Shown here in pieces: positions 37,801-45,385 of a DNA stretch of 64,000 bases; positions within the stretch are counted from its first letter, which is position 1, and each line of letters begins with the position of its first letter. Under the pieces are notes generated by a model. It worked only from the letters and a program-made list of their open reading frames with translations, searched no databases and was not told the origin of the DNA. A program made the position numbers and the translations under genes. The DNA is from Watersipora subatra (taxonomy: Eukaryota > Bryozoa > Gymnolaemata > Cheilostomatida > Watersiporidae), in NCBI RefSeq assembly GCF_963576615.1, contig NC_088716.1, positions 60,156,228 to 60,220,227 on the forward strand, in the 5' to 3' direction.

Positions 37801-40800
37801 CTGCTCATATATAATAGAAGTAGCTGCAGGAACCTCTACAGTGCCTGTTCCATCAGGTGGTGCTCCACAGATGACAGCTACAACCGCATATGGAATTACA
37901 TACACATGTAGTTAGTCATACTGCAACTCCTTGGCTTCCTTTGCTGAGGTAGATTTCATGGTAAGTGCTTCTTTAAATTTATATACATGTAGGTTAGGTA
38001 ATACATTGAAGACTTCTGGTTCACAATTTGAGTCAAAATTGCATCAGTTATTTTTAGATTTGTTTTTCTTGACATTGCCATGATACAAAATGCCAGCGAG
38101 ATGGCTATGCATACATGTGAATATCTGTTGATATTATCACTAAACTTCTATGTCTATATCATTTGCCGTTGAGAGGCAGTTTAGATTAGAATTAAAAGAT
38201 TAAACAATTTGAAAGAGACAGTCAAAGGCGCTGTTCTTCAGGTAACCCTGATTCTATTTACTTTTGGCAGTTGTCTGGTTTTACACACAAGATGAGCAAT
38301 AGAGTGGTAGAATCTTTACGGATACAATAGTTGTAAAACTACGAGTAAAACCTAAATTCCATCATCAGAAGAGCTTTAGCTAAAAATAATATAAACAGCG
38401 TGACAAGGAGAGATTCTTAGTGACAAAGCTGAAAGTTTGGCAACATCATAGACAATATTTGGTTTGGTTCTTCTCTGTACGCTTTCATGAGTACCTATAA
38501 TAGCGGACCGATCAGTAAGGCAGCCATGAAATTTTGATACAATGTATAGTTGGCAGGAGGCATGTATAGTTGGCAGGAGGCATGTATAGTTGACAGGAGG
38601 CATGTATAGTTGACAGGAGGCATGTATAGTTGGCAGGAGGCATGTATAGTTGGCAGGAGGCATGTATAGTTGGCAGGAGGCATGTATAGTTGGCAGGAGG
38701 CATGTATAGTTGGCAGGAGGCATGTATAGTTGGAAGGAGGCATGTATAGTTGGCAGGAGGCATGTATAGTTGGCAGGAGGCATGTATAGTTGGCAGGAGG
38801 CATGTATAGTTGACAGGAGGCATGTATAGTTGGCAGGAGGCATGTATAGTTGGCAGGAGGCATGTATAGTTGGCAGTAGGCATGTATAGTTGGCAGGAGG
38901 CATGTATATTTGGCAGGAGGCATGTATAGTTGGCAAGAGGCATGTATAATTGGAAGGAGGCATGTATAGTTGGCAGGAGGCATGTATAGTTGGCAGAAGG
39001 CATATATAGTTGGCAGGAGGCATGTATAGTTGGCAGGAGGCATGTATAGTTGGCAGGAGGCATGTATAGTTGGCAGGAGGCATGTATAGTTGGCAGGAGG
39101 CATGTATAGTTGGCAGGAGGCATGTATAGTTGGCAGGAGGTGTTTCAGTCTAGCTATTTTCTGTAGATCATGTCATGCTTGCAAAAGGTATGGTTTCAGT
39201 TGTGACAGTTGGCAGCAACATGATATACGGAAAGTTATATCTCTGAATGATCTTTGTGTATACACAGAAATAATATAGTTAATCAAATCAATAGTATATG
39301 CATCTATAATACAGTTCATCAGTCAATAGCGTAAGCGTTTTTAGGTTGAAAGCATTGATAAAAGTAGAAGGCTGTTGTTATGGCCTTTAGTTTCTCCATC
39401 AACATATTTCTCAGTCTAATTTTTCTGTAAGCGTTGAACTGATGAATAATAACCCACAGAGTGTAATAAGGGTTATCTTCTCAATAAAGTGATCTACTAA
39501 CTGAACTCAGTACGCTATATGATATAGAGCTGCCAATATTACGAAAATTGCAAGTATATTTTTTTAATCTATTTAAATTGCTTGACCAGCTTCCATAGCA
39601 AAGTTCTAATATTTACGTATGCAGGTTGGCACTGGTCTCCAGCCTCTTCTAGAACATCTCACAAAAGCTGTTGTTACAGAAAAAAGCTCTCCTTCAATGT
39701 GATAGCCTGGTAGAGTACAACTGTATGGTGCTGATTCTCTAATCTGTGCAAGATATAAAATCTTGTATACAAGCGACTAAACAATAATCTAAAGGGCATG
39801 TGTATGTCATCGGAAGCAAGAAATATCTGCAACTGGTCGGTGGTGCCTATAAAAAGGTAGGATCTTTCATCTATATGAGAGAAATAAGAAAAAAAAACAA
39901 GCTGTGGTTGCTAAAAGTTACTTCATAAGTATCTGCAATGCGGTTTCATGTATGTTCTGTTACATGGGACCAATGCACAATTTCACTGAAACATCGTAAC
40001 AAATTAGACACGACATAGCGAAGAGCCTACGCAGGTACCCGCAAGGCTTGGCAACTACCTAGCTTCTTTGAACTGTAAGAATACAAAAGCTTTTATAAAA
40101 AATATGGGATGCGCGTGTTTGCATTGGGTCTTACTACTGTAGGTCTTTGACGACGTTGAGGTTCTTATAGCACTGAAAGCAACCCAATGTTTTAATAACA
40201 TTCTATTTTTAGTGATACACAGATGATATATTATTTGTTAATTATTTGTATTTTGTAAACTTCTCACATAAAACATAAAACTTGGCTCAACATGGGTGTG
40301 ACCTATTTTCATAATAAGATGTTAATTTGAATTATTATTTTTTGAGTATAATGTAAATGCTGCAATCTTACTTATTACATTTTTTAATTCAAATTTTATC
40401 ATTATTTTGAAAAACGATCTGATTTTTAAAAAGTAACAAACTTTCAATTTTTAAGATGTTTAAAATAAAATTATTACGTCATAAACTTCTCTATCAAATG
40501 AACGTCTTAACAATTTGGACGGGAGGTAAGCAAGGCAGCATAAAGCGGTGGAAGTATAAATTAAAAAATCACTTCCAAGCACAAAACAGAAATATTCTTT
40601 TGTTACACAAAAGATCTTTTACTTTGTTGGTGCCAGTCTAATGAAGCTGCATTGACTAATTTCTAGTTGACAATTTTTTTGAGTCTGCAATCTCTCCCTA
40701 TTGCTAAATCTTTATCATGTAAAGCTGCAGAATATCTAAAAATACTAAAATCAATCGCATCTACCAGCGGCAGTTAATGTTCAAGTGTTTTAGAAAGGCC

Positions 40801-40944
40801 TGCTTCGGGTGGTCATACCTGGTATACTGTTACATCTGGCTCTGCGTGTTCTATATAGCAGTCACCAGGAGGTGGGGGTGTACACTGAGCTAGTGTCAGA
40901 CAAGCTCTTGAAAGCAACAAAATGACAGTAATGATTCCTTCCAT
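10672..40944 (-). CDS. Giant secreted sushi-repeat protein: signal peptide, 35 CCP domains, chitin-binding tail
   Basis: Thirty-seven coding exons join with matching phases into 6681 nt (about 2226 residues). Order in the protein: hydrophobic signal (MEGIITVILLLSRACLTLA), CCP1 split by a phase-0 intron, CCP2 to CCP35 on single phase-1/phase-1 exons, then a peritrophin-A-like domain. Phase-1 symmetry lets exons duplicate without a frameshift, and 29 of them (CCP5-CCP33) are near-identical copies. Sushi domains usually bind other proteins or glycans outside the cell. The chitin-binding tail suggests anchoring to cuticle, tube or peritrophic material, and host defence is an alternative. Array copy number could be mis-assembled. 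No exact orthologue is recognised, so the function is open. Confidence 0.8.
10863..12748 (-). other. Last intron of the sushi gene
   Basis: Donor ACTTAC (minus GTAAGT) at 12743-12748 and acceptor CTGC at 10863. It is AT-rich with no recognised element; poly-A/T runs near 11960-12120. Confidence 0.55.
12749..12940 (-). CDS. CCP35 exon
   Basis: A 192-bp phase-1 exon between acceptor GATTCTAG and donor A|GTAAGT. It reads DACRAPPEG... YQYECGLGYVF ...TECLCTKEWS...PPPVCT. It keeps the classical Trp before the last cysteine, unlike the array domains, and has five cysteines (TECLC). It is a divergent, non-array domain. Confidence 0.8.
12941..14406 (-). other. Intron between CCP34 and CCP35
   Basis: A 1.47-kb intron that hosts the hAT-like MITE listed separately. 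Outside it (12941-13338 and 14130-14406) I see no conserved feature except a short inverted repeat near 14288-14327 (TTAGTTGTCTGCCAGTTGCT and its complement). Confidence 0.6.
13339..14129. mobile_element. hAT-like MITE with 8-bp target-site duplication
   Basis: CTGTACAG flanks the element on both sides (13339-13346 and 14122-14129). Just inside are inverted termini CAGGCCCGTATTC (left) and, read on the other strand, CAAGCCTGTATTC (right). An 8-bp duplication plus CARGCC ends is the signature of hAT transposons. The 775-bp body has no transposase. Its left two thirds (GGCTGGCCGGCTGAGCCGCC onward) recurs at 41950-42550. Confidence 0.75.
14407..14589 (-). CDS. CCP34 exon
   Basis: A 183-bp exon of the same size as the array exons but diverged: VVCGTPENGTNTVDVPP ... 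YTYECKDGFTTTDSLSTVC ... EPICT. The extra cysteine of the array is Ser here (DSLSTVC), and the second glycosylation sequon is lost (EPICT). It sits where an A' exon would close the last unit, so it may be the oldest relative of the array. Confidence 0.85.
14795..14977 (-). CDS. CCP33 exon (type A)
   Basis: Reference type A domain: EVMCETPKNGTGTVAV at the start and LAGNEPNCT at the end, cysteines at domain positions 4, 31, 42, 45 and 60. Donor G|GTGAGT, acceptor TTGTCATAG. Last array member in the protein. Confidence 0.88.
15185..15367 (-). CDS. CCP32 exon (type A)
   Basis: The protein is identical to CCP33; a silent GTC replaces GTT at Val2. Confidence 0.88.
15575..15757 (-). CDS. CCP31 exon (type B)
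   Basis: Reference type B domain: CGTPENGTGTIAVPSVSLTFEQ, YRCKNGYITDDALCTVC and AGYEPNCT. Acceptor TTCTATTATAG. It follows the long intron. Confidence 0.88.
15758..16781 (-). other. Long inter-unit intron, copy 1
   Basis: 1024 bp, GTGAGA donor on the A' side. It carries foldback element copy 1. Confidence 0.8.
15893..16601. mobile_element. Foldback element copy 1
   Basis: Arms 15893-16130 and 16363-16601 are imperfect inverted repeats of about 238 bp around a 232-bp loop; termini AAACACGCTGATTCC and GGAATCAGCGTGTTT. There is no coding frame and no convincing target duplication. Confidence 0.85.
16782..16964 (-). CDS. CCP30 exon (type A')
   Basis: Type A' differs from A by Thr26 (WEQTYTYEC) and by its donor GTGAGATTTTAG leading into the long intron. 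Confidence 0.88.
17172..17354 (-). CDS. CCP29 exon (type A)
   Basis: Consensus A protein; shares the silent GTT at Val2 with CCP33. Confidence 0.88.
17562..17744 (-). CDS. CCP28 exon (type A)
   Basis: Consensus A protein. Confidence 0.88.
17952..18134 (-). CDS. CCP27 exon (type B)
   Basis: One private change, Gly10 to Ser (ENSTGT); the N-x-T sequon is kept. Confidence 0.88.
18270..18978. mobile_element. Foldback element copy 2
   Basis: Located in intron 18135-19158, exactly 2377 bp from copy 1; shares the CATGTTCTGCC and GTTATCGAG variants with it. Confidence 0.85.
19159..19341 (-). CDS. CCP26 exon (type A')
   Basis: Private Ala15 to Pro change (GTVPVTP), otherwise A' with Thr26. Confidence 0.88.
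19549..19731 (-). CDS. CCP25 exon (type A)
   Basis: Consensus A; one of three A copies in the longest (five-domain) unit. Confidence 0.88.
19939..20121 (-). CDS. CCP24 exon (type A)
   Basis: Consensus A; with CCP25 it represents the extra 390-bp quantum of this unit. Confidence 0.88.
20329..20511 (-). CDS. CCP23 exon (type A, Thr3)
   Basis: Met3 to Thr (EVTCETP), the variant typical of the A exon following a B exon in several units. Confidence 0.88.
20719..20901 (-). CDS. CCP22 exon (type B)
   Basis: Consensus B protein. Confidence 0.88.
21037..21745. mobile_element. Foldback element copy 3
   Basis: Located in intron 20902-21925. First copy from the left with the CCTGTTCTGCC and GTTTTCGAG variants. 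Confidence 0.85.
21926..22108 (-). CDS. CCP21 exon (type A')
   Basis: Met3 to Ile (EVICETP) with Thr26; shares Ile3 with CCP13. Confidence 0.88.
22316..22498 (-). CDS. CCP20 exon (type A)
   Basis: Private Thr6 to Ala (MCEAPKNG). Confidence 0.88.
22706..22888 (-). CDS. CCP19 exon (type A, Thr3)
   Basis: EVTCETP variant as in CCP23, and the same GTCAGCTTC change in the preceding intron. Confidence 0.88.
23096..23278 (-). CDS. CCP18 exon (type B)
   Basis: Consensus B protein. Confidence 0.88.
23414..24122. mobile_element. Foldback element copy 4
   Basis: Located in intron 23279-24302; CCTGTTCTGCC subtype. Confidence 0.85.
24303..24485 (-). CDS. CCP17 exon (type A', Ser26)
   Basis: A' flanks but Ser26 (WEQSYTYEC) as in type A, a conversion-like mix shared only with CCP8. 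Confidence 0.88.
24693..24875 (-). CDS. CCP16 exon (type A)
   Basis: Private Glu57 to Gln (GNQPNCT); the sequon is kept. Confidence 0.88.
25083..25265 (-). CDS. CCP15 exon (type A, Thr3)
   Basis: Thr3 plus a silent change at Cys4 (plus-strand CACATGTGACC) shared only with CCP6. Confidence 0.88.
25473..25655 (-). CDS. CCP14 exon (type B)
   Basis: Consensus B protein. Confidence 0.88.
25791..26499. mobile_element. Foldback element copy 5
   Basis: Located in intron 25656-26679; carries the AAATTGATCTCAG variant shared with copy 6. Confidence 0.85.
26680..26862 (-). CDS. CCP13 exon (type A')
   Basis: Ile3 and Thr26, matching CCP21. Confidence 0.88.
27070..27252 (-). CDS. CCP12 exon (type A)
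   Basis: Consensus A; the only A between A' and B in this three-domain unit. Confidence 0.88.
27460..27642 (-). CDS. CCP11 exon (type B)
   Basis: Consensus B protein. Confidence 0.88.
27778..28486. mobile_element. Foldback element copy 6
   Basis: Located in intron 27643-28666; a private GGTTTCAAAAAC change in the left arm. Confidence 0.85.
28667..28849 (-). CDS. CCP10 exon (A'/A chimera)
   Basis: The 3' side and donor are A' (intron reads GTGAGATTCTAG), but the 5' side and upstream intron are those of the Thr3 type A exon (EVTCETP, Ser26). It is the product expected from unequal crossover inside the exon, leaving a two-domain unit. Confidence 0.88.
29057..29239 (-). CDS. CCP9 exon (type B)
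   Basis: Consensus B protein, directly followed in the genome by foldback copy 7. Confidence 0.88.
29375..30083. mobile_element. Foldback element copy 7
   Basis: Located in intron 29240-30263; CCTGTTCTGCC subtype. Confidence 0.85.
30264..30446 (-). CDS. CCP8 exon (type A', Ser26)
   Basis: Same Ser26-A' combination as CCP17, 5961 bp away. Confidence 0.88.
30654..30836 (-). CDS. CCP7 exon (type A)
   Basis: Consensus A protein. Confidence 0.88.
31044..31226 (-). CDS. CCP6 exon (type A, Thr3)
   Basis: Shares Thr3 and the silent Cys4 change with CCP15, and the neighbouring intron has the same GTAGGTATG variant. Confidence 0.88.
31434..31616 (-). CDS. CCP5 exon (type B)
   Basis: Consensus B; first array domain in the protein. 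The adjacent intron has a private CGCCTTTTG change. Confidence 0.88.
31753..32461. mobile_element. Foldback element copy 8 (diverged)
   Basis: Located in intron 31617-32641. The left arm matches the others, but from about 32140 rightward it carries many private substitutions (for example GAGCTTCAAGACACC). This right part probably escaped recent homogenisation and marks the array edge. Confidence 0.8.
32642..32824 (-). CDS. CCP4 exon
   Basis: A diverged relative of A': EVTCGQPADGTGTDVVTPMDLKWEQ, DPLCTVC, SDRTLS, EPTCT. It keeps the extra cysteine but lacks both glycosylation sequons of the array, so it is a likely founder-like flank. Confidence 0.88.
32825..33560 (-). other. Intron between CCP3 and CCP4
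   Basis: 736 bp, AT-rich, no recognised repeat or gene. The donor on the CCP3 side is weak (GTAGCC). Confidence 0.6.
33561..33740 (-). CDS. CCP3 exon
   Basis: A 180-bp phase-1 exon: SCGPIPTIPGIKDIPP, YTYECLDGYTTEDEVCTQC, DGTYSISPPTCT. The CxxC extra cysteine is already present here. Acceptor TTCTTATAG; the donor is non-optimal G|GTAGCC. Confidence 0.82.
35728..36942. mobile_element. TA-flanked MITE, copy A
   Basis: Termini CCCTATGACACTTATATTTCGC and, inverted, TCCTAGGACACTTATGTATTCGC, with TA on both sides (35726-35727 and 36943-36944) as in Tc1/mariner-type insertions. Sub-terminal blocks rich in TTTCGCG match copy B at 41670-43047. There is no transposase. The middle (36104-36552) is a second element. 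Confidence 0.7.
36104..36552. mobile_element. Nested piggyBac-like MITE
   Basis: Starts CCCTTACGCTGCCATAAACG and ends TGGCAGTGGAAGAG, an imperfect inverted pair, between ATAA tetranucleotides (36100-36103 and 36553-36556). CCCTT...CTGCCA ends with a nearby AACGCATTTATGCGTTT hairpin resemble piggyBac-family termini, which usually target TTAA. Confidence 0.45.
37116..37545. repeat. 36-bp minisatellite, about 12 copies
   Basis: Unit begins TCTACATGTAGTTCTGACAT and ends AATGAAGAACAAG. Because 36 is a multiple of three, frames stay open on both strands and mimic 12-residue protein repeats. Confidence 0.92.
37686..37877 (-). CDS. CCP2 exon
   Basis: A 192-bp phase-1 exon, acceptor GGTTGTAG, donor G|GTAAGT. 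It encodes VICGAPPDGTGTVEV, YEQTYVYSCLPGYSP, MIVTCTADGTF and PDPIVCN, a four-cysteine CCP without the extra cysteine of CCP3-CCP33. The GAPPDGTGTV start resembles the array consensus. Confidence 0.88.
37878..39616 (-). other. Intron between CCP1b and CCP2
   Basis: 1.7 kb; a third of it is the 20-bp minisatellite listed separately. No other feature recognised. Confidence 0.6.
38541..39140. repeat. 20-bp minisatellite, 30 copies
   Basis: Exactly 600 bp of the unit CATGTATAGTTGGCAGGAGG without a single indel; only scattered substitutions. Three overlapping minus-strand frames of about 200 codons are by-products (20 is not a multiple of three, so the repeat cycles all frames). Confidence 0.95.
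39617..39743 (-). CDS. CCP1 exon b (C-terminal half of CCP1)
   Basis: A 127-bp exon (phase 0 to phase 1), acceptor CTTGCACAG, donor C|GTAAAT. It encodes IRESAPYSCTLPGYHIEG, FVRCSRRGWRPVPTCI. It completes the sushi fold begun in the first coding exon, with the classical Trp present. It is too short for frame scans and was found by phase matching. Confidence 0.75.
39744..40818 (-). other. First coding intron of the sushi gene
   Basis: GTATGA donor. No repeat or alternative gene recognised; a short plus-strand frame at 40456-40641 has no motif. Confidence 0.55.
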
Positions 40945-40979
40945 CTGCCTGCAGTAATGTGACACTTTCTCTTCAGCGC
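40819..40979 (-). CDS. Sushi gene exon 1: signal peptide and first half of CCP1
   Basis: ATG at 40944 (minus) gives MEGIITVILLLSRACLTLAQ, a hydrophobic secretion signal, then CTPPPPGDCYIEH and VTVYQ up to donor CAG|GTATGA (phase 0, 42 codons). An acceptor-like TTTGTTTTCAG ends at 40980, so 40945-40979 is probably 5'UTR on the same exon with an upstream non-coding exon further right. The frame is also open upstream, but the hydrophobic start favours this Met. Confidence 0.75.
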
Positions 40980-41669
40980 CTGAAAACAAAGGAAAGCTAT
41001 AAACATTAACTCCAAAAAAGTCAATTGTTCCCGATGTACAAATTTGTAATTTTCGTTTTAATTTTTTTTGAAGCTGCAACATAAGTTTGTTTACAAAAGA
41101 CTAAGCCATTACATCAACAAAAGTACCAAAAACTGAAATGCACTCTAATTCAAATTTGCCATCTAACAATACGAAGAGTTGCGAAAACAAGGCTAACAAT
41201 AATAATATTGTTGGAGCAGAGTCTAAGCAACCATGAAAGCATTACTAAAGCTTCTGGACACTGGCCATAGCTATATTTATCAATAAGGTTGTTACAGGCA
41301 CATGAGCTATAATGACAAGCAAGGTCAGTAGTATTACTCAAAAAAAAAACCTAATATTTTACCTCAAATAGTTTTTACTAAGTACAGTTATGGTTTCCCT
41401 ACCCAAAGAGTGTTTGATGACAACTATAGTTTTTAATAAATATCTACCTTTTTAGTTATTGTTTTATTAATATAAAGATCTTGAAGAGAGTCCACTCGTT
41501 GAGTTGCTTCTCCCTCAACGCCAGCCCAGCGAGACACGCCAACTTTTATAGCTGTCCATTTTATGCTCAATGTAGCAGCGAGTGATTTTAGTTACTTAGA
41601 GCTTTAGAGCCTTACACATAATGGTTGTGTTTATACTAAACAAGGAAAGAGTTTTTCAGACACGATATA
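40980..41669. other. Presumed 5' region of the sushi gene
   Basis: Should contain the promoter or a 5'UTR intron; I cannot point to a TATA box or initiator with confidence. Confidence 0.3.
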
Positions 41670-43047
41670 CCCTAGGACACTTATATTTCGCTAGTATTTA
41701 GTTTCGTGAGTAGCTCACAGAGTAAAATTTCGAAGCAACTTAATTTCGCAGCTCTGATGAGTGCGAAAATATAGTGATGTGAAAATAAATGCAGTGGAAC
41801 AAACATAATTATATTCCTCAGATTCGGTTCACCGATAAAAAAATTCAATTTGCGACTAGTTTGTAATTGTGAACCGCAGGTAGAATGATGTGGGCAAGGT
41901 CGATAATGCAATTTGATCGCTTGCTGCCATTTGTTTCTTGGACTATCAACAGGCCAGTTTTCACTGGGGCAGCTGGCCGGCTGAGCCGCCCTAACTTTTT
42001 GAGAATTTTTTACGGTAAGTACGTACAGTCCAACTCGAAAAACTCGCCCTCAGATAAAATGTAACATTTCATCTCAAACACAAGGTCAACTCAAACGGAT
42101 TTGTTTGGTCAGTTCCAACGCAATGATAAATTCCTTCAGATAACTCGACCTCAACATCCTTTATTCGAAAAGTTATTTGCCCAACGGCCATGGACGCGGT
42201 TTTTATCGCTGTAGAATGTCACTTCATTCCAAGCCATAGAGACCAACATCAACTTCTAGTAGTTCTTAGGCATCATTATTATCATCATCAGAGGCAAAAT
42301 ATTTTGTGGTAGTGACTTTATAAAGGTTTGCAAAAGATTCAGTTTTATCAATCACCCGCTTGGCCGTGTCCCATCGAAAGCGTAAAAGCCTCCGAATGAA
42401 CTTAAAATAAAATCCGCAAAATTGATCTTTGTTAAAACGCTCAAAAGGAAAAGATGTTTTTTTTCTGAGCGTATTAACTGCGGTCATGTTTTGCGTATTT
42501 TAATTTAAAACGTCTCGTCAGTCACATCACTTAAAGCAAAACAAATCTAAAAAAAATTACAAGTTATTGAAGAGGTGTTGGTGGTGAATCCAAACCTTTC
42601 CAGAGCCATGCTGCTTGTGTAGTACTGCGAGTGTCAGTGCATGTGTCTTATTTTCTTTCAACACACGGTGCTCACTGCATTGATTGACGTCCCCAGCAAA
42701 CAATAACGCTAACTAATGCATGTGCATTGACATCAAATTCCTATCATTATAAATCATTCCTAATGAGAAAATAATCCTAAATAATTGCAAAATAATAACG
42801 TAATAAATTTTGACAGTCAAATTATTTTGTCGGTTTATATTTTAACGATGCTATAGTGGTCGTTAAAAACGTTAAAATAAATGTCGTTAAAAAATTCAAT
42901 TATACAGTATCAATGAACAAAGCTATTTAGTTTCGCTTTTTCGCTTGTTTGTTATGATAGTTTAGTTTCGCACATGAAACTTTCGCGAGAGGATGACACC
43001 GCGAAAACGCGAAAGTTAGATGCCGCGAATACATAAGTGTCCTAGGG
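41670..43047. mobile_element. TA-flanked MITE, copy B, with a hAT-like insertion
   Basis: Termini CCCTAGGACACTTATATTTCGC and inverted CCCTAGGACACTTATGTATTCGC are nearly perfect; TA on both sides (41668-41669, 43048-43049). The outer blocks match copy A in the sushi intron. From 41950 the sequence switches to the hAT-like MITE family. Confidence 0.75.
41950..42550. mobile_element. Second copy of the hAT-like MITE, nested
   Basis: Starts CAGGCCAGTTTTCACTGG and then GCTGGCCGGCTGAGCCGCCC and follows the 13346-13935 element in the same orientation. Its right terminus is not recognisable, so it is truncated or rearranged. Confidence 0.65.
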
Positions 43048-43088
43048 TATATATAGATATATAGATAGATATATATAGATATATATAA
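43048..43088. repeat. TATA/TAGA microsatellite
   Basis: Alternating TATATAGA and TATA units directly outside the right end of the MITE. Confidence 0.8.
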
Positions 43089-43540
43089 AAGTATTTGGGT
43101 AAAGTTTATTCAATTTATTACTACAACAATTGGTTTCATACAGCCAGCGAGCTAGTTGCAATTGTCAGGTAGTGTGAATGTGTACAGAGCAGTTGTTTTC
43201 ATCACTAAATGTTAGGAGGATTAAAAGGATTAAAAAGAATTAAAAAGCTAAAAGCTTGAAACTCAAAATTGGAATTGCTCTCCATAGATATATAATTGGC
43301 CATTATGTGTTCTCAAGTAAATATTTGTTTCTGTGTTCACATGATGACATGAGTTCTGATCGTTTATCTAAAGTTGCCTGCTCGGGCCTAAATATAATGT
43401 ACATTATATTGTCAGCGAACATTCATAAAGAAAGTGATGAGAAGGCACGAATGCATTCCTCACACAGACATTCTTCAATATGAACCGTTTTCATGAGATC
43501 AGTAAGAGTTGTTTCATATTAGCCAACAAATGTTGACGAT

Positions 43541-43690
43541 GAAATTGAACACCAATCTGGTCTAAGGAGGGATATTGATCACCAATCTAGTCTAAGGAGG
43601 GATATTGATCACCAATCTGATCTAAGGAAGAATATTGAAGATCAAACTGGTTTAAGGAGGAATATTAAACACCAATCTGGTTTAAGGAGG
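43541..43690. repeat. 30-bp tandem repeat, 5 copies
   Basis: CTAAGGAGGGATATTGATCA-type unit; TCTAAGG or TTTAAGG recurs at 43561, 43591, 43621, 43651 and 43681. Confidence 0.9.
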
Positions 43691-44885
43691 TACGGTCATC
43701 GAAGTTGCCAGAGTGATGAACTTCAGTAAATATCAGCCAATAGACAATAGACTAACAAAAGATGATTTTGGTATTAACAGTGTGCATGTGTTATGACTCA
43801 AGTGTGCACGTATGCCATAGAAATTACAAAGAACATCCATTGATCCTTTTAGTGTGACAATCTTGCTCTGATGCTATCACTTGCTGACAACAGATGGTCT
43901 TTTTCAAAACTGCTGCTATTATCCGTGGAGTCAGTGTAGGACTTGAACTGTTTTAATGATGATTTTTAAAAGAGGAACATTTATGCAGCCTGGCATCACC
44001 TGACACCAAACTAACTAAAAATCTTACTATGTAGCCGGTTTTCACCATGTAACTTGTTCCAGTCAAAATGCCTTTCACCATAGGTATACCCTAACTGTCA
44101 ACCTGTACTCTTGTGTCAACACTGCCAATCTGCTAACTTGTTTAACACTGTCAACTTGTCTTTGATTGTCAAGACTGTCAGCTGGTACATAAGAACACGT
44201 GTTCCTATGTCAGCTAGTGTTCATTCATCTTCAAGTGTAAACACTATCAGCTGGCATTTTTGTGCTGATACCATGTCTTTTTGTGTCAACACTGTCAACT
44301 CAGCTGGTGTTCATGTACCAATGCTGTCAATATCTTTTCTTGTGTCCAAACTGTCAGCTCGCATTCGTGTGCTCAATGAAGCAATATGTCTTTGAGTGTC
44401 AACCCTGTCTGTCATTTGGTGTTATTATCGTGCCAAAATGGTCATGTTTTTATGTTTCAATGCAGTAAATTAGTCTTTCAAAAAGCCACCTAAGCATAGA
44501 AGCTTTTTGAATAATACAGAACACATCCATTATGTCTTGTTAAAAAGAAGCTGTTACCTGATCACAGCTGCTCTGTTACTAATATAAAAAAGGCCGCAGT
44601 CAACTTATGTCAGTAATTGTGTTGTTTCTTTTTGCCTAAACAACTCTACAAGTCAACTGTTTTGCTAATCTGCACAGCGCTTGTTTTTGCAGTGATCTAT
44701 CAGCAAGCTCTTTTAGCAAGAAAGAATTTTACCTGACATTTGAGATGAAAAACTTGTCGTGTAGAATACTATTTAATCACACATTTCTATACAGAGCAGC
44801 TCCAAGTAGAATCATATTCTGCCATAACCTCTAAGTTATTGCCTAAGTTCATACTAGGTCAGTCATCACACGAAAAGCTTGTTGC
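43691..44885. other. Gene-free stretch with a degenerate TGTCAACACTGTCAAC-like repeat
   Basis: Between 44095 and 44410 the words GTGTCAACACTGTCA and CAGCTGGTGTTCATG recur irregularly, consistent with an old decayed minisatellite. No gene recognised. Confidence 0.45.
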
Positions 44886-45385
44886 GTCAAATCATATCCT
44901 CGCTGTCAACATCAAATCATATCCTCGCAGTCAACCTCAAATCATATCCTCACAGTCAACGTCAAATCATATCCTCGCAGTCAATGTCAAATCATATCCT
45001 CGCAGTCAACGTCAAATCACATCCTCGCAGACAACAACAAATCATATCCTCACAGTCAACGTCAAATCATATCCTCGCAGTCAACGTCAAATCATATCCT
45101 CGCAGTCAACGTCAAATAATATCCTCGCTGACAACGTCAAATCACATCCTCGCAGACAACGTCAAATCCTATCCACGCAGTCAACGTCAAATCATACCCT
45201 CACAGTCAACGTCAAATCATATCCTCGCAGCCAACATCAAATCATATTCTCACAGTCAACGTCAAATAATATCCTCGCAGTCAACGTCAAATCATATCCT
45301 CGCAGTCAGCGTCAAATCATATCCTCGCAGTCAACGTCGAATCATATCCTCGCAGTCAACGTCAAATCATATCCTCGCAGACAAT
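44886..45385. repeat. 25-bp minisatellite, 20 copies
   Basis: Unit GTCAAATCATATCCTCGCAG plus TCAAC, 500 bp with no length change. Two overlapping open frames here are artefacts. Confidence 0.95.

Noticed and set aside
38376..39123. Three overlapping frames of about 200 codons (PPANYTCLLPTIHAS-like)
   Set aside because: A 20-bp repeat cycles through the same three frames; not protein coding.
42266..42487. 73-codon minus-strand frame near 42.3 kb
   Set aside because: Falls in the nested hAT-like MITE copy and matches nothing known to me.
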